64,000 nucleotides of DNA. It comes from Atherinomorus stipes. Taxonomy: Eukaryota; Chordata; Actinopteri; Atheriniformes; Atherinidae. Made by a program: the position numbers and the translations under genes. Where the stretch lies: the NCBI GenBank assembly GCA_023101725.1, contig JALJCO010007116.1:62001-126000 (forward strand), read 5' to 3'. Shown here in pieces: positions 60,112-64,000 of the stretch; position 1 is the stretch's first letter, and every line of letters starts with the position of its first letter. Under the pieces are notes generated by a model. The model was given only the letters and a program-made list of their open reading frames with translations. It made no database searches and was not told the DNA's origin.

Positions 60112-60960
60112 TAGTGGGTATGCAGGGTTTGTGGTGATGGGGTTTGTGGGTATGCAGGGTTTGTGGGTATGCAGGGTTCATGTTGATGGGGTTTGTGGGT
60201 ATGCAGGGTTTGTGGGGATGGGGTTAGTGGGTATGCAGGGTTTGTAGTGATGGGGTTAGTGGGTATGCAGGGTTTGTGGTGATGGGGTTTGTGGGTATGC
60301 AGGGTTCATGTTGATGGGGTTAGTGGGTATGCAGGGTTTGTAGTGATGGGGTTAGTGGGTATGCAGGGTTTGTGGTGATGGGGTTTGTGGGTATGCAGGG
60401 TTCATGTTGATGGGGTTTGTGGGTATGAAGGTTTTGTGGTGATGGGGTGTTGGTATGCAGGGTTTGTGGGTATGCAGGGTTCATGGTGATGGGGTTTGTG
60501 GGTATGAAGGTTTTGTGGTGATGGGGTGTTGGTATGCAGGGTTTGTGGGTATGCAGGGTTTATGGTGATGGGGTTTGTGGGTATGCAGGGTTCATGTTGA
60601 TGGGGTTTGTGGGTATGAAGGTTTTGTGGTGATGGGGTGTTGGTATGCAGGGTTTGTGGGTATGCAGGGTTCATGGTGATGGGGTTTGTGGGTATGAAGG
60701 TTTTGTGGTGATGGGGTGTTGGTATGCAGGGTTTGTGGGTATGCAGGGTTCATGGTGATGGGGTTTGTGGGTATGAAGGTTTTTGTGGTGATGGGGTGTT
60801 GGTATGCAGGGTTTGTGGGTATGCAGGGTTCATGGTGATGGGGTTTGTGGGTATGAAGGTTTTGTGGTGATGGGGTGTTGGTATGCAGGGTTTGTGGGTA
60901 TGCAGGGTTTATGGTGATGGGGTTTGTGGGTATGCAGGGTTTGTGGGTATGGGGGTTTTG
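60112..60960. repeat. Minisatellite, right part, with higher-order repeats
   Basis: The same units as 58370-58740. From about 60421 a composite unit of 79 bp, containing GGGTATGAAGGTTTTGTGG, then GGGGTGTTGGTATGCAGG and a TTCATGGTGATGG variant, repeats: starts at 60421 and 60500, then again about every 79-80 bp from about 60611. The array stops about 60 bp before exon C. Confidence 0.95.
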
Positions 60961-60998
60961 GGGATGCTCCTGTATGCAGGAACATAGTTTCTGACTGA

Positions 60999-61232
<234 letters not shown>

Positions 61233-62889
61233 TGAGAAAGTAAATTTAGAAAGTACATTTCTGTGTGTAGTATGCTTAATTTATCAGGGAGTCACACAAA
61301 TACGCAATGATTGACTTCTTTTATGTTTGCAGACAATAAGACTAAATAACCTGCAGCTTTGGTGAGTTTCATGTTGTTTCTGGGAGGGACTTGTCTTATT
61401 TATAAAGGAATCTGATGAATGTAACCGGAACTGTACATGGATTCCAAAGTACATACAAATTCACTCATAGGTGTGTGAGCTCTGAGTTTTGATAATTTAA
61501 TGCAACTTAGTTACTAATTTACTAAAGGAAACTTGTTAAAATGCAACTGTTACCCTGAGGCAACAGCATTCCCACATGGAAAACTGCATATATTGCTTTT
61601 AGACAACAGTGAACCATTATTATTATAGGTATATGATATTACTATAGCAACATAGGATTTTGGTAGTTTGTGTAAAAGGATACATTATGTTCAAAAGTAC
61701 CATTTACAATTCTTGACAGCATAAAACAGGGTGGATTGAAAAAGAACAACCCACAATTATATTGAATTATCCTGCATTAAAGGCTTAGTAAGGCTGTCAT
61801 CATTCAGCACCTGTGCGTCAGGACGACATTGACCTTTGGCCTGTTTGGGTGTAAAAAGGAGGCAGATGCAAACAGCCTTGATGTTATGGTACAGTCAAAT
61901 TACAGTGTACAAATATGTGATCTTCTTGTGCTTCACTGCTGGAAAAAATGCTTCATGGACTTCAAAAGCATTGAGCAGTGACGGCTACACGTCAGGAAAG
62001 ACACAGCAGACGAGGGGCGGGCGATATTGCCAAAAAAATAACATCACCATATATTTTCCAAAATACCTTGATGACGATAAATCACAGATGATGTTGATGT
62101 CTTATTGAGAAGTCAGAGCTTCTGTGAAATCCTTCCACTGTTTTCCCACTTTAATAAAGCCTCTACAGTTCCATCCTGTGTCATGGTACATTAACATTGC
62201 TAATATTACTGCTGTATGTGGCATTTTACAGATGAAATGTATCAAGTTTAGCTGTTTTAACTACTTTAATCATTATTTCATTTAGTTTTTTTATATACTG
62301 AGCAACACAAACTGGATATGAATATAAAATGCAGCCTAGATAACATTCACAAACATTAGCCCTTCCTCTCTCATCTTACTAACCCTGCATGTTTATGGAA
62401 GATCCAGCTCATCTCTGTCCATCATCTTCACATGTGGCTCCGTTCACTGATTGAATGCTGCTAACATTAACGTAAACTTGTGCTGCAGTGGTGCTGCTGG
62501 TCATTTTGCAGGATTTAGTAGCTTCATGGTCCCCCCCCCGGCCTGTGTGCGGCGCGGCCTCCGGAGCTAATCACGGCCGTGGTTCCCTCATACTCACCAC
62601 TCATTGTGGTAAAATGTTCTCTAACGTACCCCAAAAACGTCCAAAATAAAGATGAAAATAAAATTTCTTCAGATTATTTTTTCACTTAGTCTGGATATAA
62701 AAACAGTCTAAACATTTTTCCCCTCGCTGGGATCATAATGTTTACCGTTGGAGGGTTAAAACAAATAGTGAGAAGCTGGTGGAGGGATGTCTAAACTGGA
62801 GCTACTGGTCTGATTTTCCTGGTGTGAGTTTTGTCATCTGAACTGCCATAAGCTGGTGTAAGAGCTGAAAACTGATGGCTGAACATAAA

Positions 62890-63331
62890 AGCCAGTTTCC
62901 ACCCGCGGTTCTGGGTTGGGTCGGGCCAGGCCAGATCGGGTGGGTTTTGGTTCGGATATGTGGATTTCACGTTGTGTCCCCACCGCAAACTGTCCCCTTA
63001 CCCTGGAAGTGGAGTATTAACCAGACAGCGCTGCTACGTGATCGTGTGACATCATCGCCGTGCAACACCTTTTCACCAAAGCATCACACAGCACAAGACG
63101 GAAACAAAGGAGTCACCCCTGCTTTGTTTTTACGCCGGGGCCCGCGGGAAGTGACCGAAGTGACACTCCGCGGGAAGTGGATTAGCTCCACCTCTTTGGT
63201 CCAGATCAGTACCGAAGGGTACCAAAAAAGTAGGCCGGGTCGGGTCGGATATAAGGGTACCCGTCCCAGTTTTTATCTGTGGAGATGCAAAAAAACGTGG
63301 ACCGACCCGACCCACTGGTGGAGACGGGGCT
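62890..63331. mobile_element. Miniature TIR element, about 442 bp
   Basis: The left end AGCCAGTTTCCACCCGCGG and right end CCACTGGTGGAGACGGGGCT are imperfect inverted repeats. GGGTCGGGCC-type and CCGACCCGACCC-type tracts lie just inside. It resembles teleost hAT miniature elements, but no target duplication was confirmed. Frames of 152 and 88 codons over it are shadows. Confidence 0.65.
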
Positions 63332-63693
63332 GAAGAGATGGAAATCAGGCTGTCATAGCTCATCATCCAGTTGATGCTGGATAGGATGGACTTCACGTCC
63401 TCTCAGTTTCCCTTCTTTTATTCCTGCACGGCTCTGGTCATTGGTGTTACTGGTTTTTAATAATAGCTTGGAGATCAGTGCTGTCCTGTCAGGAAGTTAG
63501 ACCAAGCAGATGGTTATTAAAAACAAGGCAATGGAGATTTAGTTTACTGGTTTTTATTTGAGTTTATTTATTTATGTAAAAAGGGACGGTGCATATTAAT
63601 GAATATAGAATGTAATTATGCAGGAATATAGCTAAGCTAATTTCCAGTGTTGGTCTTTGACTTTATACTGCAGAAGGTAATTGAAATGCAAGT

Positions 63694-63745
63694 CAGTCAG
63701 TCATTTTCTGTACCGCTTATCCAGTTCAGGGTCGCGGGGGTTGCT
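63694..63745. repeat. Short LINE/SINE tail-like fragment
   Basis: TCATTTTCTGTACCGCTTAT followed by CCAGTTCAGGGTCGCGGGGG, a frequent short repeat in fish introns. Confidence 0.5.
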
Positions 63746-64000
63746 GGAGTCTTAATAGTGTATCTTCATAAATGCTGTATATCTGTCAGTGTGAACATTA
63801 ACTAAGTTGTTCACTGTTACCTTTAAACTTTGGAGGTCTTTGCAAAAGTTGTGTTGTTTTGTTTGCAGTTAATCTCTCAAATTGACCTCATCATCTTCAT
63901 TGTGTAACAGCTCACATCCCTGCAAAATGGCAGCTGTATTTTCAGTTTCATCTGAATAAATAAAACACAAGGCTACATTACATGAGAGAGAGGAGGGGAA

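Noticed and set aside
60402..60674. His/Pro/Thr-rich repetitive minus-strand frame (also 58517-58750)
   Set aside because: It simply translates the minisatellite unit, with no flanking gene structure.
58370..60960. Possible CRISPR-like array of about 32-bp units
   Set aside because: Units are contiguous with no unique spacers, in a vertebrate intron. It is a minisatellite.

Overview
This is a vertebrate nuclear intron-rich window, almost certainly from a ray-finned (teleost) fish. It holds three short exons with canonical splice sites, scattered in a sea of repeats of the kinds that dominate teleost genomes: Tc1/mariner copies, hAT and Harbinger-type miniature elements, a decayed LINE, a tRNA-derived SINE and TA/TG microsatellites. 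There are no bacterial features (operons, Shine-Dalgarno sites, CRISPR).

The only protein-coding gene I can support is kcnh5 (EAG2, Kv10.2), a voltage-gated potassium channel, on the + strand. Exon A (48652-48851) encodes the end of S6 and most of the C-linker. Exon B (54941-55000) encodes 20 C-linker residues. Exon C (61023-61215) encodes the rest of the C-linker and the first half of the cyclic-nucleotide-binding homology domain (CNBHD). Reading phase is continuous across the three exons. Paralogue-diagnostic residues point to KCNH5 rather than KCNH1. The pore exon upstream and the CNBHD exon downstream are outside the window, so positions 1-48651 read as one intron of at least 48.6 kb (inferred).

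Layout. 1-20 kb: a duplicated hAT-like element, TA-flanked miniature elements, a minus-strand LINE (5.5-7.1 kb) with several 3'-end fragments, several hAT elements with target-site duplications, and a TIR element at 16.1-17.0 kb. 20-33 kb: three Tc1-like families (copies at 20.3, 22.1, 29.1 and 30.9 kb), and a 1.85 kb purine-rich homopolymer block (26.4-28.25 kb) that looks like unreliable sequence. 34-48.6 kb: hAT, Harbinger-like and TTAA-flanked elements, including a nest (42.0-44.8 kb) of two elements inside a third, then a SINE. 48.6-64 kb: the kcnh5 exons, separated by introns holding a TTAA-flanked element, a palindromic Tc1 derivative interrupted by a large fold-back element, and a G-rich minisatellite split by a TIR element. 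The minisatellite ends about 60 bp before exon C.

The most distinctive observations are these: purine-rich blocks that interrupt repeats whose sister copies lack them; the fold-back element at 53.0-54.4 kb inside a palindromic Tc1; a set of TTAA-flanked non-autonomous families sharing the same terminal start; and the minisatellite beside the exon C splice acceptor. I found no clear new gene system. All family names are from recognition, since no database search was possible.
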